Assembly: GCA_002687255.1 (NCBI GenBank)
Contig: NYZR01000003.1
Coordinates: 2,562-29,331, forward strand
Reading direction: 5' to 3'
DNA length: 26,770 nt
From: Candidatus Pacearchaeota archaeon
GTDB taxonomy: Archaea > Nanobdellota > Nanobdellia > Pacearchaeales > GW2011-AR1
The position numbers were made by a program, and so were the translations under genes. The notes below the pieces were generated by a model. The model saw only the letters and a program-made list of their open reading frames with translations. It was not told where the DNA came from and did not search any database. Shown here piece after piece: positions 1 through 7,469 of the stretch. Every line of letters starts with the position of its first letter. Positions within the stretch are counted from its first letter, which is position 1.

Positions 1-3
1 CAT

Positions 4-62
4 TGCAAGGGAACTAACAGTTCCCTTTGCTAACCCCTCCTTGAGATAGCGAGCTTCGCTCG
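4..62. repeat. Dispersed palindromic repeat R1, copy A
   Basis: Arms at 5-15 and 19-30 form a near-perfect inverted repeat (GGGAACT, spacer AAC, AGTTCCC, extended by GCAA/TTTGC). It is followed by a CCCCTCCTTGAG block and a second hairpin at 50-62 (CGAGC, TTC, GCTCG). The same two-part layout recurs at 15423, 17656 and, in a modified form, 26693. It lies 3' of the gene ending at 99 and may act as its transcript end, but it looks like a mobile or dispersed intergenic repeat. Confidence 0.7.
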
Positions 63-98
63 GTGTCGGCAGGATTCTCAGTGCTCGAGGAAGCAATC

Positions 99-962
99 TT
101 ACTCTTTGCAATCGACAGCCCCTTGAACGGAACCGTATGTCCTCTTCACGCCCAGAAATCCTTCTTTCACGCCCACTGCCGTGGCTCTTGGGTCTGCCAG
201 ACTATACTCGTGTGCATGGAGCTCTCCAGGAAAGGCTCCTTCTGCTGCCTCTCCCATTTTGATGGGGGCCACTATGTCTCTTCCGCCTCGAGCCTCTGGG
301 AGCCTTACTTCAAACAAATCAATCCCTCTTTCCTGCAAGTAATCTCTAACCCTTGTCGTCCATCGACCGAATGCTGTTCTGGCCACATCAGAATCGTAAA
401 GCTCTTTTGTTGGAATACCTCCATGTGTCTGGATAGTTTTCATGTCTCTCTCTGAGAAATAAGTAATTGCTCTTTCTTCAGGTTTTGCTATCTCCATGTC
501 TCTCTCTGCTTGCTCTTCGTAAACATTGACTACTTTTTCTGGAAGTTCCGTGTGCCTTCTTTTTGCGTGGCCTTCTGCTATCTCTTCTGGCCCATTAAAG
601 AATATGTCTTGTCCTGTGAACATTCCGGGTGAGTGGGATCCATCTTCTCTTTTACCCCTCCCAACTATTTTATGGTCTCTCCCTGTTTTCACTTGAACTG
701 AATGGGAGCCATTCAAGGCGAAGATGGGGGCGTATTCTTTGTTGACGAGGAATGCTGAAGCTGTGTTTATGGCTAGCCTATCAAGGGTGCTAACATTGTC
801 TTCTGTTGTAAGAATCCTTGCTATGTCTCTTGTTGTGAGAGGCCTCTGTCCGTTTTCCGCTAGCTGCGCTAGTTGGCCAAGCCAGTCTTGAGAATCTGGG
901 ACGGTTATTTCGAACCCTGTTCTCCCAGTTGGGCTTTTCCACTCGCCTATTGTTTTTATCAT
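99..962 (-). CDS. Hypothetical protein, 287 aa
   Basis: I do not recognise the family. The protein is soluble, with no signal peptide or membrane helix. Residues about 25-75 contain a segment (WLGQLAQLAENGQ, then TTRDIARIL) that could be a winged-helix-like fold, but this is weak. The rest is charged and has no motif I can name. The ATG at 962 is supported by a TATA-like box (TATTTAA, 984-990) centred 26 bases upstream, indicating a leaderless transcript. It ends next to repeat R1 copy A. It is transcribed divergently from the xerA-like gene, with about 160 bases between the two starts. Coding status is likely from its length and promoter; function is unknown. Confidence 0.7.
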   Translation of the reverse strand: MIKTIGEWKSPTGRTGFEITVPDSQDWLGQLAQLAENGQRPLTTRDIARILTTEDNVSTLDRLAINTASAFLVNKEYAPIFALNGSHSVQVKTGRDHKIVGRGKREDGSHSPGMFTGQDIFFNGPEEIAEGHAKRRHTELPEKVVNVYEEQAERDMEIAKPEERAITYFSERDMKTIQTHGGIPTKELYDSDVARTAFGRWTTRVRDYLQERGIDLFEVRLPEARGGRDIVAPIKMGEAAEGAFPGELHAHEYSLADPRATAVGVKEGFLGVKRTYGSVQGAVDCKE

Positions 963-1121
963 GGTTTTTTTAGAAATTAAGGGTATTTAAGTCTTCCCAT
1001 TTTGCTACTACTCTTTAGGTAATATTTTATATTTCCTTGTTCTCTTTGGTCGTGTGGGGGGTTTGTTAAGATTACCGTGCGGTTGGGAAACCATTAAAAA
1101 CTCGTGTTCGTTTAAGCAAAT

Positions 1122-2003
1122 ATGTCTGAAGAGAGTGTGGACACCCCAAAGTTTTCTGGTAATGGTGACAACCTTGGAGGCGATCAACAACGAGGACAGA
1201 AAATCGTTGTTGACAAGTTGAGAACTGAACTTAAATTAAGAGGGTTTAGCCCGCTGACTGTTCGAAATTATAGTTTCTTTGCTGAGAAATTTCTGGCACA
1301 TGTGGGGAAAGATGCGGCTGAGGTGAGCGAGGATGATGCGAAGGCGTATTTGTCTTCGTTGTTTGACACTAAGGCTAAGAATACGATCATGCTGGCCGCT
1401 GCGAGTTTGAAGTTCTTTTATCAGGAGGTATTGGGGAAGAGCTTTGATAAGATCAAGATGCCGAAGAAAGAGAAGACATTGCCTGCTGTTCTGAGTAAGG
1501 ATGAGGTGAAGGCTTTGCTTGGAGCTGCGGAGACGGAGAAGTCTCGTTTGTTAATGTCATTATTGTATTCTTCGGGATTGCGTGTTAGTGAGGTGGTGAA
1601 TTTGAAGAAGGAGCATTTGGATTTTACTGAAGGAACGGGATGGGTGCGGAAAGGGAAGGGCTCGAAAGACAGGATTTTTTCTTTGTCTGCGGGGCTGCTT
1701 TCTGATGTGGGGAAGTTTTTGGAGGGAAGGGAGAACGAGTATGTTTTTTCTAAGTCGAAGCCCCTTACTACGAGAAATGTGCAGAAGATTGTTAAGAGGG
1801 CGGCTGAGCGGGCAGGGATTTCTAAGAGGGTGACACCGCATACGTTGAGGCATAGTTTTGCTACGCACCTTCTTGAACAGGGGACAGATATTCGAGTGAT
1901 TCAGGCGATGTTGGGGCATGCCTCTTTGAGCACGACGCAAGTTTATACTCATGTTTCTAGTGAGCAGATTAAAGGAGTAGCCAATCCGCTTGACGGATTG
2001 TGA
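1122..2003 (+). CDS. xerA: XerA-type tyrosine recombinase
   Basis: Site-specific recombinase of the phage integrase/Xer family. It probably resolves chromosome dimers at a dif-like site, or serves a mobile element. The N-terminal SAM-like core-binding domain spans about residues 25-110 and the catalytic domain about 120-290. All active-site residues are visible: Arg154 (SGLRVSE), Lys in RKGKGSKDR (177-179), His240-x-x-Arg243 (HTLRH), His266 (LGHAS) and the nucleophile Tyr275 (TQVYTHV). Length (293 aa) is normal for archaeal XerA. A TATA-like box (ATTAAAAA) is centred near 1096, 26 bases before the ATG, so the transcript is probably leaderless. It stands alone and is not next to a tRNA, which favours the housekeeping role over an integrase. 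The symbol follows archaeal usage. Confidence 0.93.
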   Translation: MSEESVDTPKFSGNGDNLGGDQQRGQKIVVDKLRTELKLRGFSPLTVRNYSFFAEKFLAHVGKDAAEVSEDDAKAYLSSLFDTKAKNTIMLAAASLKFFYQEVLGKSFDKIKMPKKEKTLPAVLSKDEVKALLGAAETEKSRLLMSLLYSSGLRVSEVVNLKKEHLDFTEGTGWVRKGKGSKDRIFSLSAGLLSDVGKFLEGRENEYVFSKSKPLTTRNVQKIVKRAAERAGISKRVTPHTLRHSFATHLLEQGTDIRVIQAMLGHASLSTTQVYTHVSSEQIKGVANPLDGL

Positions 2004-2035
2004 TTGGCTTTAGAAAACTGAACGTGTGAAGTTTT

Positions 2036-2051
2036 AGGGGCTTCAGCCCCT
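2036..2051. terminator. Short GC hairpin downstream of xerA
   Basis: Perfect 6-bp stem AGGGGC/GCCCCT with loop TTCA, 33 bases after the xerA stop. There is no T-run directly after it. It could be a transcript end or an intergenic palindrome. A similar hairpin lies at 15225-15241. Confidence 0.35.
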
Positions 2052-2141
2052 GCCCCATCAAAAACTGGAGGTTTTTGAGGTTTTGACAGTAAGGGTGTTA
2101 GGAATGTTTTGGATGGTTTGTGATTGGAGGAATAGATTTAA

Positions 2142-2636
2142 TTATGTTCCTTTAGCAGATAAAAAATCTTTTAATGGAACCACCGTTAATCCTTCCACTT
2201 CTTCAAAGTCTTTCGGATTAAAAGTTATAATATATTCAACCCCGTTGTTCTTCATGATTACAATGTGCATGGCGTCCGCAAAACCGGGATGATACTTAAG
2301 GGTTGTTTCTCTAAGATCATCAAAGAAATCTTCTAAATCGTAATCCTTTTGCGATTCGTTTTCAGGGTTTAAAACTTTTATCTTTAATTTTCCCAATCTT
2401 TTTCTGTTGATAAGTCTTGACTCAATTTCCCAAACTTCTTGGTTACTCATGTTGTGAGAATTTAGAAGGATATTAACCGTTTCAGCAATTACTAATGGAG
2501 ATATGCATGTTTCGATGGCACTAAATTCACTGAGTTTATTCACTAATGATTCTGCCGTTTCTTTGTTAGCTTTTTCTTTCTTGGAGTTTGAGAAGAAAGA
2601 AATCAAGATGCAAGAATCAAGATAGGCCCTAATCAT
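2142..2636 (-). CDS. PIN-domain ribonuclease (VapC-like)
   Basis: Metal-dependent PIN nuclease, 164 aa. The acidic active-site residues are in their usual places: Asp7 (AYLDSCIL), Glu52 (LVIAET), Asp121 (GFADAMHI) and the C-terminal TFNPKDF block (Asn140, Asp143). The family includes VapC toxins and RNA-processing nucleases. The ATG at 2636 overlaps the stop of a 47-residue basic protein by ATGA, so the two are translated together. That is the layout of a toxin-antitoxin pair, but the partner does not resemble a known VapB. Base composition is AT-rich compared with the ribosomal blocks, suggesting acquisition. The nuclease fold is clear; the toxin role is an inference. Confidence 0.85.
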   Translation of the reverse strand: MIRAYLDSCILISFFSNSKKEKANKETAESLVNKLSEFSAIETCISPLVIAETVNILLNSHNMSNQEVWEIESRLINRKRLGKLKIKVLNPENESQKDYDLEDFFDDLRETTLKYHPGFADAMHIVIMKNNGVEYIITFNPKDFEEVEGLTVVPLKDFLSAKGT

Positions 2637-2776
2637 TTTCTCCCTCTTCTAACCACTTTTTTTGCTTTAAAAGAAACAAGTCCTCCTGTTCTTGTTCTAA
2701 ATCTCACTCTGACAGGTTTAGTGACGGTTCTCACCCTCTGATATCTGGTCAGTCTCCTGGCCTTCTTGTATGCCAT
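2633..2776 (-). CDS. 47-aa highly basic protein upstream of PIN nuclease
   Basis: Short ORF translated by eye from the minus strand. It begins MAYKKARRLTRYQRVRT and ends VVRRGRK. It contains about 19 Arg/Lys in 47 residues and only one or no acidic residue, plus a central FRTRTGG element. A TATA box (TATAAAT, 2800-2806) is centred 26-27 bases before its ATG, so it is the first gene of a leaderless transcript. Its TGA overlaps the PIN start (ATGA). The composition suggests an RNA- or DNA-binding peptide, perhaps ribosome-associated, rather than a classical antitoxin. No family recognised. Confidence 0.65.
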   Translation of the reverse strand: MAYKKARRLTRYQRVRTVTKPVRVRFRTRTGGLVSFKAKKVVRRGRK

Positions 2777-2878
2777 CTTGTTGGTAATCTGTTGTTACCT
2801 ATAAATCTTTCCCAGACCATAATTTCCTAAGGTTTTGGGCTCCGTAACCTTTAACAACCTGGTTCTCTCCCGGTTTAT

Positions 2879-3835
2879 ATGGGGGAATCACCACATTGGG
2901 AATTGAAGATAAGTAAGAATACTCTCAATATTTTAATAGTGATTTTCTTAGTTTTATTTGGATGGTTTTATTTTATAGATCCTCAATTAGTCGGTGATGT
3001 CTCACCTTTTGGAAGGATTGAAACCTCCTTCTCATTTATTTTTATTGATGAGGAAGGTGTCGAAACTTTAGTCGAATCTGGAGATGTCTTTTTTGAGGGA
3101 GTCTTCTTTGGATCTTTGGAGAACGGGGGAATTGCTGTTCCAGATATCGGAGAAATTCCAAAAGAACTCAAATTGAAAGGGAGGCATGGTGGGAAAAATT
3201 TAACGGTCGAATATGATTTCCCTGCGGATTATCTCTCTGTTGAGGTTTATGAATTTTCTTTTACTGATGAAGACATAGATAGCCATACATTTCTTGATAC
3301 CTATCGGAAAAGAGATGCTTATCGGTATGCGGAAGATTTACACTGGACTAGGATGCCTCTAAAGTTTTTTATTAATACTTCTGGCCCAACAGAAGACAAG
3401 GAAAAAAGAATAAGGGAGCGTCAGATTAGGGAAGCTATGGAACGTCTCCATACAGCAGTTTATACTATCAGATTTGAAAAGGCTAATTCTTCTGAAGATG
3501 CAGAGATCAATTTCTTCTTGTATATGCCTGCAGAAATTCGAAAAGAGGTTTCCTCAAAGGAGCCTGGAATGGCAGCCAATACAATCGGTGTTGCGTTTCC
3601 AGAGAGTATTGATAATATAATTTATCATGCGGATGTTTATGTGGAAAGATCTAACCCGGGATTTGCCACACCGTGTATGGACTCAAATCTTGCCCTTCAT
3701 GAATTGTTACATGCTTTTGGTTTAGAACACTCAGAAAAGTCTTGGCATATTATGTCTATCTATCATGAGTGCAATCCCCTTCTTGATATGTCAGAAGATA
3801 TAGAATCTTATCTTTGGAATATCTATAGAGGTTAG
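2879..3835 (+). CDS. Membrane-anchored matrixin-like zinc metalloprotease
   Basis: Metzincin-type protease. The zinc site HELLHAFGLEH gives His274, Glu275, His278, Gly281 and His284, and Met292 in HIMSIY supplies the Met-turn. Upstream, WTRMPLKFFI (about 156-165) matches the start of matrixin (M10-like) catalytic domains. An N-terminal membrane helix at about 14-33 implies a catalytic domain outside the cell. Residues 35-150 hold an unrecognised beta-rich region. The start is ambiguous: the TATA-like TTTATAT box (2874-2880) abuts the ATG at 2879, while an in-frame TTG at 2903 lies exactly 26 bases after the box centre, so a leaderless TTG start (LKISKNT) may be the real one. The gene is AT-rich, like its neighbours. 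Confidence 0.88.
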   Translation: MGESPHWELKISKNTLNILIVIFLVLFGWFYFIDPQLVGDVSPFGRIETSFSFIFIDEEGVETLVESGDVFFEGVFFGSLENGGIAVPDIGEIPKELKLKGRHGGKNLTVEYDFPADYLSVEVYEFSFTDEDIDSHTFLDTYRKRDAYRYAEDLHWTRMPLKFFINTSGPTEDKEKRIRERQIREAMERLHTAVYTIRFEKANSSEDAEINFFLYMPAEIRKEVSSKEPGMAANTIGVAFPESIDNIIYHADVYVERSNPGFATPCMDSNLALHELLHAFGLEHSEKSWHIMSIYHECNPLLDMSEDIESYLWNIYRG

Positions 3836-3894
3836 AAGAGTTTTCGGAATGGGTAAAACATTAGTTTAATAAATGGACTAAACGACGTTTACTT

Positions 3895-4605
3895 GTGTCT
3901 AGGAATAACTTTATTCAAAGAGAAGTTCGAAGATGTAACCTAAATCTTTTTATCTTTAATACGGGATTAGCCTTGCTTGCTCTGTGGATAATTTCTTTAT
4001 TCTACTTTGATTTTGATCTGTCTGGGAGGATAATGCTTGTAGTGGCAATATTGGCGCTTCCTGGGTATAATTACTACAAACTCTATAAAAGGGTTGAGGA
4101 CTACGGGAGCCATCCTTGCTGTCGCAACGTTTTGATCCTTGGAAAGATTTCAGAAGTTTCGAAACACATAGAAAAAGAGTTATCTAGTAATTTGCTGTTT
4201 CCAAAGAATCCTGGGCAGGGGTCTGATGTATCCAGTAAGTTGAGGATAACTCCTAACTGGATAATAGCTAAGAGGTTCTTTGATTTCTATATAATTCATG
4301 TTGCAGATCTATGTTGGGTTTATATAAAACAAACGAAACATAGTGTGAATCTTATTCCCACTGGAACAACATTTAGTGTGGTGTTCAATTCTAAACATAT
4401 AATAAATGCTGAAGTGGATGGTGTGGGAGAAGATGAAGGCAGTTCACTAATAAACCTAATCAATACACTAGCCCCTTGGGCGATTTATGGATTTAGTGAG
4501 GAAATAAAAGAAATTTGGGAACAAAATCCTGCTGAGTTAATTCAAGAAGTTGATCAGAGATTTTTAGAAGTTCAGAAGATATTGAAGAGGGAGGGAGGGA
4601 AATGA
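3895..4605 (+). CDS. Two-helix membrane protein of unknown function
   Basis: 236 aa, with two membrane helices at about 17-36 and 42-58 and a long cytoplasmic or external C-terminal region. A central part with WIIAKRFFDFYIIHVADLCW followed by an IPTGTTF element resembles uncharacterised bacterial two-helix families with a similar hydrophobic sandwich, but I cannot name one with confidence. It starts with GTG: a TATA-like box TTTAATAAA (3865-3873) lies exactly 26 bases before the GTG, and no in-frame ATG is near. It follows the metalloprotease by 59 bases but has its own promoter. AT-rich. Confidence 0.75.
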   Translation: MSRNNFIQREVRRCNLNLFIFNTGLALLALWIISLFYFDFDLSGRIMLVVAILALPGYNYYKLYKRVEDYGSHPCCRNVLILGKISEVSKHIEKELSSNLLFPKNPGQGSDVSSKLRITPNWIIAKRFFDFYIIHVADLCWVYIKQTKHSVNLIPTGTTFSVVFNSKHIINAEVDGVGEDEGSSLINLINTLAPWAIYGFSEEIKEIWEQNPAELIQEVDQRFLEVQKILKREGGK

Positions 4606-4639
4606 TTAGATTCTTTTTCTTCTTAGGAGGTTTCCATTT

Positions 4640-4786
4640 GTGACAACAGTTATGCTGGAGGGCTATTGGGGGGTTGTGGGTGATGAAGGCGCCGGCAGAT
4701 TTGCAGAAAGCTTAGGCCGACGCCTGGTTGTTTTTATTAAGGAAATAATTTACTTAAGCGCTTTTGTGAAATTGGTTTCAGAATAG
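4640..4786 (+). CDS. Possible 48-aa ORF with Shine-Dalgarno (doubtful)
   Basis: A GTG start at 4640 lies nine bases after a perfect AGGAGG (4625-4630). The first 35 residues (including GYWGVVGDEGAGRF) read like protein. The last 11 codons overlap the operator and promoter at 4750-4780, which serves the opposite strand, so this 3' end is probably not coding. It could be a truncated gene or chance. No family recognised. Confidence 0.25.
   Translation: MTTVMLEGYWGVVGDEGAGRFAESLGRRLVVFIKEIIYLSAFVKLVSE
4688..4724 (-). other. GC-rich stem-loop at the start of an orphan operator-controlled transcript
   Basis: GGCGCCGGC (4688-4696) pairs with GCCGACGCC (4716-4724) over nine positions with one mismatch, around a 19-base loop. 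The minus-strand promoter at 4750-4758 would start transcription near 4729, so the RNA would begin with this stem-loop. No ORF with a usual start follows on that strand. It could be a small RNA, or what remains of a deleted gene. Confidence 0.35.
4750..4780 (-). promoter_or_regulatory. Operator site 1 with TATA-like box, reading left
   Basis: Palindrome TGAAATTGGTTTCA (4767-4780) followed, in minus-strand sense, by a TATA-like TTACTTAAG (4750-4758). The nine-base step between palindrome and box and the intervening bases match the promoter of the operon starting at 8254 almost base for base. The predicted transcription start is near 4729, where no ORF begins. Confidence 0.6.
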
Positions 4787-4788
4787 AC

Positions 4789-5967
4789 TCACTGCCTATC
4801 CACAATCTTAACATTATCTAAGAGGCCTTCCATGATGTTCATCTTTTCTGTCTGATGCCCCTTTTCTTTTTCCATAAACTTTGTTAGTTTTTCTTTTTCT
4901 TCTTCGATTTCCTGATTAATGGCATCGATTTGATTTTTGGTGTTTTTCAAACTGATGCCGAGGGCAGCTTCCTTCTCGTTGGTCATGTAAGATGCTTGCT
5001 TTTCTTTTATGGTTTGATGTTTTTCTGCTAGGTCTTTTAATTCTTTTTCGATAATTTGTCTTTTGTTGCTCTCAATTGTTTCTAGAATCTTATACTCCTT
5101 GTCGTTTGTTAAGGCATTTAGAAAGTCACTACGATATCCCTTCAGTAATTCTAAATGGGTTGGGACGCTATGAAATTTGTTTAATAATGATCGGACGTCG
5201 ATCTTTTCTTTTAGTTGTATAGCTGAGAGGTCTAGCTCTTGCTTTTCACCGCTGAGGTTTTCTTTTTCTTTTGTCCAAGAAATAAATTCTTCACTTTCCT
5301 TGAATACGTTAAATTCTTTTGTATCCAGATCCACTTTGGTTATTAAGGGATCCTTTTTCTCTTTTAAGTCGGAGATGAGATTGTTAATTTCCCTTTGTGT
5401 TTCTTTTGTTTTATGAAGTAAATCTTTTACATTCTGTAATTTCCCTGCATTATTCATTCTTGACAGGGCCCCAGTGTTGTCCTTCATGATCGTGCCAACT
5501 TCTTTATGAAAAGTTCTAATTATTTCTTCTGTCTGTGCGAGCTCTTCGCCGATTAAGATTTGGGCTTTCTGAAGTTTTTTGTGGGAACTCTTTGAAAATA
5601 GAGTTACCGCTGTATCAATTTCCTTCATAAATTGGGGGAAGCCAATTTTTTTATTTATCTTTTCTAAGTTTCCACTGAATCTGTTAAGCTGCTCAATGTA
5701 TTCTTTTAGCCCTTGCAATGTCACAAATTTTATTTTTTCGTGTTCTCTCTTTTCTTTTAGATCGATTAAATTTAGGAGAGATGTTTGTTCTTTTAGATCG
5801 GAAATGAACTTGACTACTTTTTTATTCATCTCCTCTTTGGTCTTGTCTGTTTGTTCTTTTTCTTTTTTTGTTCTGGCTTCTAAAAGTAGCTCTGCTTCTT
5901 CGATGCTGATTTCATTTATTGGTTCTTCGGGTTCTTTGTTCTTTCTGAATAGATCTAGCCATGACAT
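4789..5967 (-). CDS. Long coiled-coil protein, unknown function
   Basis: 392 aa, almost entirely Lys/Glu/Leu-rich heptad-like sequence from about residue 20 to the C-terminus, with no membrane helix. This predicts a long alpha-helical coiled coil, as in structural or scaffold proteins. The N-terminus (MSWLDLFRKNKE) could be an amphipathic membrane-targeting helix. A TATA-like GTTTTATTAC (minus strand, about 5987-5998) is placed about 26 bases before the ATG at 5967. It sits alone, convergent with the gene ending at 4605. AT-rich compared with the operon on its right. No homologous family can be named from sequence alone because coiled coils share composition. Confidence 0.75.
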   Translation of the reverse strand: MSWLDLFRKNKEPEEPINEISIEEAELLLEARTKKEKEQTDKTKEEMNKKVVKFISDLKEQTSLLNLIDLKEKREHEKIKFVTLQGLKEYIEQLNRFSGNLEKINKKIGFPQFMKEIDTAVTLFSKSSHKKLQKAQILIGEELAQTEEIIRTFHKEVGTIMKDNTGALSRMNNAGKLQNVKDLLHKTKETQREINNLISDLKEKKDPLITKVDLDTKEFNVFKESEEFISWTKEKENLSGEKQELDLSAIQLKEKIDVRSLLNKFHSVPTHLELLKGYRSDFLNALTNDKEYKILETIESNKRQIIEKELKDLAEKHQTIKEKQASYMTNEKEAALGISLKNTKNQIDAINQEIEEEKEKLTKFMEKEKGHQTEKMNIMEGLLDNVKIVDRQ

Positions 5968-6027
5968 TGGGATTGATTGTGGTAGGGTGTAATAAAACTT
6001 GTGTTTGGACTTTTGTGAATGAGTTTT

Positions 6028-7062
6028 CTACAAGAATATGTTGAAGAGCCAGGCTGTTATTAGGACGAGGGGCACGGTTATGATGGGTAGCCAGATCGCT
6101 GTTTTCTTGCCGATGTTAGACCAAATGAGGCCGATCTCTGTGTAGTCGGTGACGACGCCGGCCATGAGGAAGACGAAAGGGTTTCCGAGGGTGCCGACTT
6201 TGTTGAAGATTTCAAATGCTATTGGGGCACTGCCTTCGCTACAGACTTCGATGATGGTTGCGAATGCTAGAGTGATGAGGAGACCTGGAATGGTTGGGCC
6301 GAGGTATTTCATGAAGAAGTGCTCGGGGACGTATGCTCCGATGATGACTGCTACGAGGAATCCGATGAAGAGCCACCAGAGGACCATGTTTGCTAGATTG
6401 ATTGTTCCTCGGGAAACTCCTGAGATGCTTTTTTGCAAGTTGAAGTTTTTGATCTTGTCCCAGGTGTAGTCTGGGTTGAAGGTTACTTCTTTTGATTGTT
6501 CGATCCAGTTGAGGTTTTCTAGGCCCATGTAGGCGAACCCGGTGATGAGTGCGATGGCCATGGCTGCGCCGATGAAGAACAGCGCTTTCAGGCCGAAGAA
6601 GCTGAATAGGAGGATGGTGATGGGGAGGTTGGCCCAGGGAGAGGCGAGGAGGAAGGTTATGACTGCGGGGATGCTTGCGCCTTTTTTGTAGAGTTGCATG
6701 GCGATGGCGAGGATGCCGTGTGAGCAGGCTGACATGAGGAATCCGGCGATGACAGCGAAGAAGATCGATTTCTTTTTCTTTTGTCCCAGGTATTTGAAAA
6801 TGACATCTTCGGGGACGAAGTAGTCTATGATGCCGCCGAGGACGAGTCCGAGGAGCACGGCCCACCAGATGAGTTTGAGATAGGAGATGAAGCTTTCGTT
6901 GAGCGGCTCGAGAAGAGGGTGAGCTAGGAAGGAGATGATGAAGACTGCTGCGAAGATGAAGGCGGTGACTTTGAGTTTTTTGTTTATTCTTGGGTTTTGT
7001 TCTTTTGCGTGGCAGCAGTCCATTACTTTTGGTTTTTCTTCTTCTTTATGACAGCAGTCCAT
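6028..7062 (-). CDS. ArsP/DUF318-family permease with N-terminal CC motifs
   Basis: 344-aa membrane permease of the ArsP_1/DUF318 (YraQ) family. The two family signature regions are visible: ACSHGILAIA with ASPWANLP in the first half, and EVCSEGSAPIA with NPFVFLMAGVVTDYTEIG in the second. About eight membrane helices are predicted. Some family members export organoarsenicals; others are uncharacterised. An N-terminal cytoplasmic tail repeats DCCH twice (Cys3-4 and Cys16-17), which looks like a thiol metal-binding tail. It is the last gene of a three-gene operon; its ATG overlaps the previous stop (TAATG). The palindromic operator at 8291-8306 controls the operon. The substrate is probably a thiophilic metal or metalloid, by inference. 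Confidence 0.9.
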   Translation of the reverse strand: MDCCHKEEEKPKVMDCCHAKEQNPRINKKLKVTAFIFAAVFIISFLAHPLLEPLNESFISYLKLIWWAVLLGLVLGGIIDYFVPEDVIFKYLGQKKKKSIFFAVIAGFLMSACSHGILAIAMQLYKKGASIPAVITFLLASPWANLPITILLFSFFGLKALFFIGAAMAIALITGFAYMGLENLNWIEQSKEVTFNPDYTWDKIKNFNLQKSISGVSRGTINLANMVLWWLFIGFLVAVIIGAYVPEHFFMKYLGPTIPGLLITLAFATIIEVCSEGSAPIAFEIFNKVGTLGNPFVFLMAGVVTDYTEIGLIWSNIGKKTAIWLPIITVPLVLITAWLFNIFL

Positions 7063-7469
7063 TAGAATCTATACCTTCCTTTTTCTATGTCGGAGAGGGA
7101 GATGATGAGGTTTTGTCCTTGGGTTGTGGTGGGGAGGTAGCCTGGCCAGCAGCCACCGCCTTTGGTGTTTTCCGTGCCGAGGCCGGAGATTGGGTAGCTG
7201 TTTCCACAGTTGTTGCAGATCATATTGTCTCCTTCTTGTCGGTAGCCTTTCTTGGAGCCGTGGCAGACGTCGCATGCGTCGAAGGCAGTTTTGATGGATC
7301 CGTCTTGGGCTTGGACTACGAAGAATTTTATGCCGTCGTGTTCATAGAAGCTTGCTGTTGTGGTGATGTCTGCTAGGGGGATGGCGAGATAGTCTCCTCC
7401 TGTGTTGCTTTTTCCTGCTAGGAGAAAGACTGCTGCTAGGATGATGATTGTTAGGATTATGGCTTTCAT
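7062..7469 (-). CDS. DUF2318 Cys-rich membrane-anchored protein
   Basis: 135 aa. An N-terminal membrane helix or signal (residues 3-19) is followed by a DUF2318 domain. The domain shows FDACDVCHGSKKGYRQEG (Cys66, Cys69), ICNNCGN (Cys85, Cys88) and GGGCWPG (Cys107), the family's conserved Cys pattern for binding a metal or iron-sulfur cofactor. FtrD-type relatives take part in iron uptake systems with membrane permeases. Here it is the middle gene of the operon, overlapping both neighbours (ATGA at 7466-7469, TAATG at 7060-7064). Expected location is the outer face of the membrane. It may deliver metal to, or take electrons for, the adjacent permease; that is inference. Confidence 0.88.
   Translation of the reverse strand: MKAIILTIIILAAVFLLAGKSNTGGDYLAIPLADITTTASFYEHDGIKFFVVQAQDGSIKTAFDACDVCHGSKKGYRQEGDNMICNNCGNSYPISGLGTENTKGGGCWPGYLPTTTQGQNLIISLSDIEKGRYRF

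Noticed and set aside
1008..1190. 60-aa minus-strand ORF overlapping the xerA start
   Set aside because: It covers the xerA promoter and first codons, has no promoter of its own at the usual spacing, and its sequence looks like antisense.
1975..2125. Possible short direct repeat (GGATTGTGATTGG-like at 1994 and GGTTTGTGATTGG at 2115) as an att or dif site next to xerA
   Set aside because: Only about 11-12 matching bases, no inverted arms as in a dif site, and no element between the copies.
6239..6865. 208-aa minus-strand ORF, Arg/His/Pro-rich, inside the permease gene
   Set aside because: Shadow frame of the ArsP-like permease; composition is typical of an out-of-frame reading of a GC-richer gene.
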